A DNA stretch of 64,000 bases from Lachnospiraceae bacterium M18-1. GTDB lineage: Bacteria > Bacillota > Clostridia > Lachnospirales > Lachnospiraceae. This document shows, piece after piece, positions 63,485-64,000 of this stretch; the stretch's first letter is position 1; each line of letters starts with the position of its first letter. Below the pieces are notes generated by a model. That model made no database searches. It saw nothing but the letters and a program-made list of their open reading frames with translations, and was not told where the DNA came from. The position numbers and the translations under genes were made by a program. The stretch lies in the NCBI GenBank assembly GCA_000403295.2, contig KE159605.1:128845-192844 (forward strand), in the 5' to 3' direction.

Positions 63485-64000
63485 ATCACGGGACCATTCT
63501 GTATACACCCGGTTCAGAGTAAAGGACATGATCGCCAGTACATTTGCCCGGATGGAAGCCTCGGGCCAGGTGGCGTAGATTTCCGAGGAGGCTACATTTT
63601 TGATGTAATCACGGTATTTCACATAATAATTCTGTGCCGTACTGTCCCGGGGCGAACCGTCATGCACCACGATATACTCCGGTACGACCACCCTGCTCAG
63701 GACGATCTCACCGGATTCATTGGTAGGCTTGATCTCGTCCTCCGCAATTTTCGGAGGATAATCCCCGTACAGTGTATGGGCAGGGATGACGAAGACCTCT
63801 TCACCTGTATCCGCCGGTGTCAGCGGGCGGAGCCGTACATTTTGGACTGCTGTTACATCAGGCAGTATCTCTGCTCCAGAGATGCTGACCGGCTCAAAGC
63901 CAGGCGCCCACACATCCAGCGTATACTCTGCGTAAGGCTGTGCTTCGATGGACGGATCCAGGCTGTATTCCAGAGGCGGCGCGTTCAGCTCGATCTGTTC
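63476..64000 (-). CDS. N-terminal part of split SpoIID-like/peptidoglycan-binding protein
   Basis: The frame is open from the window edge to TGA at 63478-63476; the true start is outside. The visible ~174 residues contain a beta-rich segment (ISGAEILPDVTAVQNVRLRPLTPADTG) and VVVPEYIVVHDGSPRDSTAQNY, then the SpoIID-like core DYIKNVASSEIYATWPEASIRANVLAIMSFTLNRVYTEW. After EW the reading leaves the gene at the element junction (SRDLW, stop). The remainder of the protein is at 53527-54113. Confidence 0.88.
   Translation of the reverse strand, partial: EQIELNAPPLEYSLDPSIEAQPYAEYTLDVWAPGFEPVSISGAEILPDVTAVQNVRLRPLTPADTGEEVFVIPAHTLYGDYPPKIAEDEIKPTNESGEIVLSRVVVPEYIVVHDGSPRDSTAQNYYVKYRDYIKNVASSEIYATWPEASIRANVLAIMSFTLNRVYTEWSRDLW
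63478..63512 (-). other. Right junction (att site) of the 9.4-kb element
   Basis: Shared core ACC at 63493-63495 (gene strand GAATGGTCCCG). Right of it the split gene continues (ATTCTGTATAC); left is element DNA including the recombinase stop. The joined element ends (gene strand GATTCCGG-GGT-CCCGTGATC) form an imperfect inverted repeat around the core. Confidence 0.7.

Overview
The window looks like chromosomal DNA of an anaerobic, low-to-mid GC Bacillota in the family Lachnospiraceae (Dorea / Faecalicatena / Clostridium scindens-like; genus not resolvable by eye). Reasons: strong Shine-Dalgarno sites and sigma-A type promoters, a fused SecDF, the SCIFF ranthipeptide pair, HemZ, a RelA/Rsh enzyme, the era-yqzL-recO and pyrH-frr-uppS-cdsA-dxr-rseP gene orders, and many DUF-type proteins typical of this family. 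Most genes are on the + strand and are housekeeping.

Layout. 1-3.8 kb: tail of a BspA-like leucine-rich repeat protein, then gltX and a UvrD-type helicase. 3.9-6.1 kb: a complete 2.16 kb insertion sequence with terminal inverted repeats and a 10-bp target duplication, its transposase frameshifted near the start. 6.2-15.3 kb: a sugar-binding lipoprotein, a GH13-fold protein that lacks all its catalytic residues, a DUF5662 protein, lepB, glpK, a DUF5685 protein, a MATE exporter, and a Cys-tailed DnaJ protein with a membrane partner. 15.3-25 kb: a minus-strand lipoprotein, then Dus, DedA, an M16C protease, era, a YqzL-like protein, recO and glyS. 25-39.3 kb: a candidate structured RNA, tandem M18 aminopeptidases, scfA-scfB, secDF, recJ, relA, a metallo-beta-lactamase-fold hydrolase and hemZ. 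39.4-53.3 kb: an AAC(3) remnant, hisS-aspS, tRNA-Gly, an unknown coiled-coil protein, a CLC protein with an altered gate, the pyrH-to-rseP operon, a transglutaminase-like protein and a small zinc ribbon.

The most interesting region is 53.5-64.0 kb. A minus-strand gene for a SpoIID-like / peptidoglycan-binding protein is cut in two: its N-terminal part ends at 63476 and its C-terminal part begins near 54113. Between them lies a 9.38-kb element with an XRE regulator, a GH51 arabinofuranosidase, a MarR regulator with palindromic operators, a heterodimeric ABC exporter, a small ORF and, next to the right junction, a large serine recombinase. Both ends share the trinucleotide ACC (GGT on the gene strand), and joining them there restores the reading frame exactly. 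The element therefore looks precisely excisable, either an integrative element using this gene as its attB or a skin-like developmental intervening sequence.

The intergenic DNA carries several dispersed palindromic repeat families. One sits directly downstream of rho-independent terminators at three places; another has a GTTACTGTTCA core.
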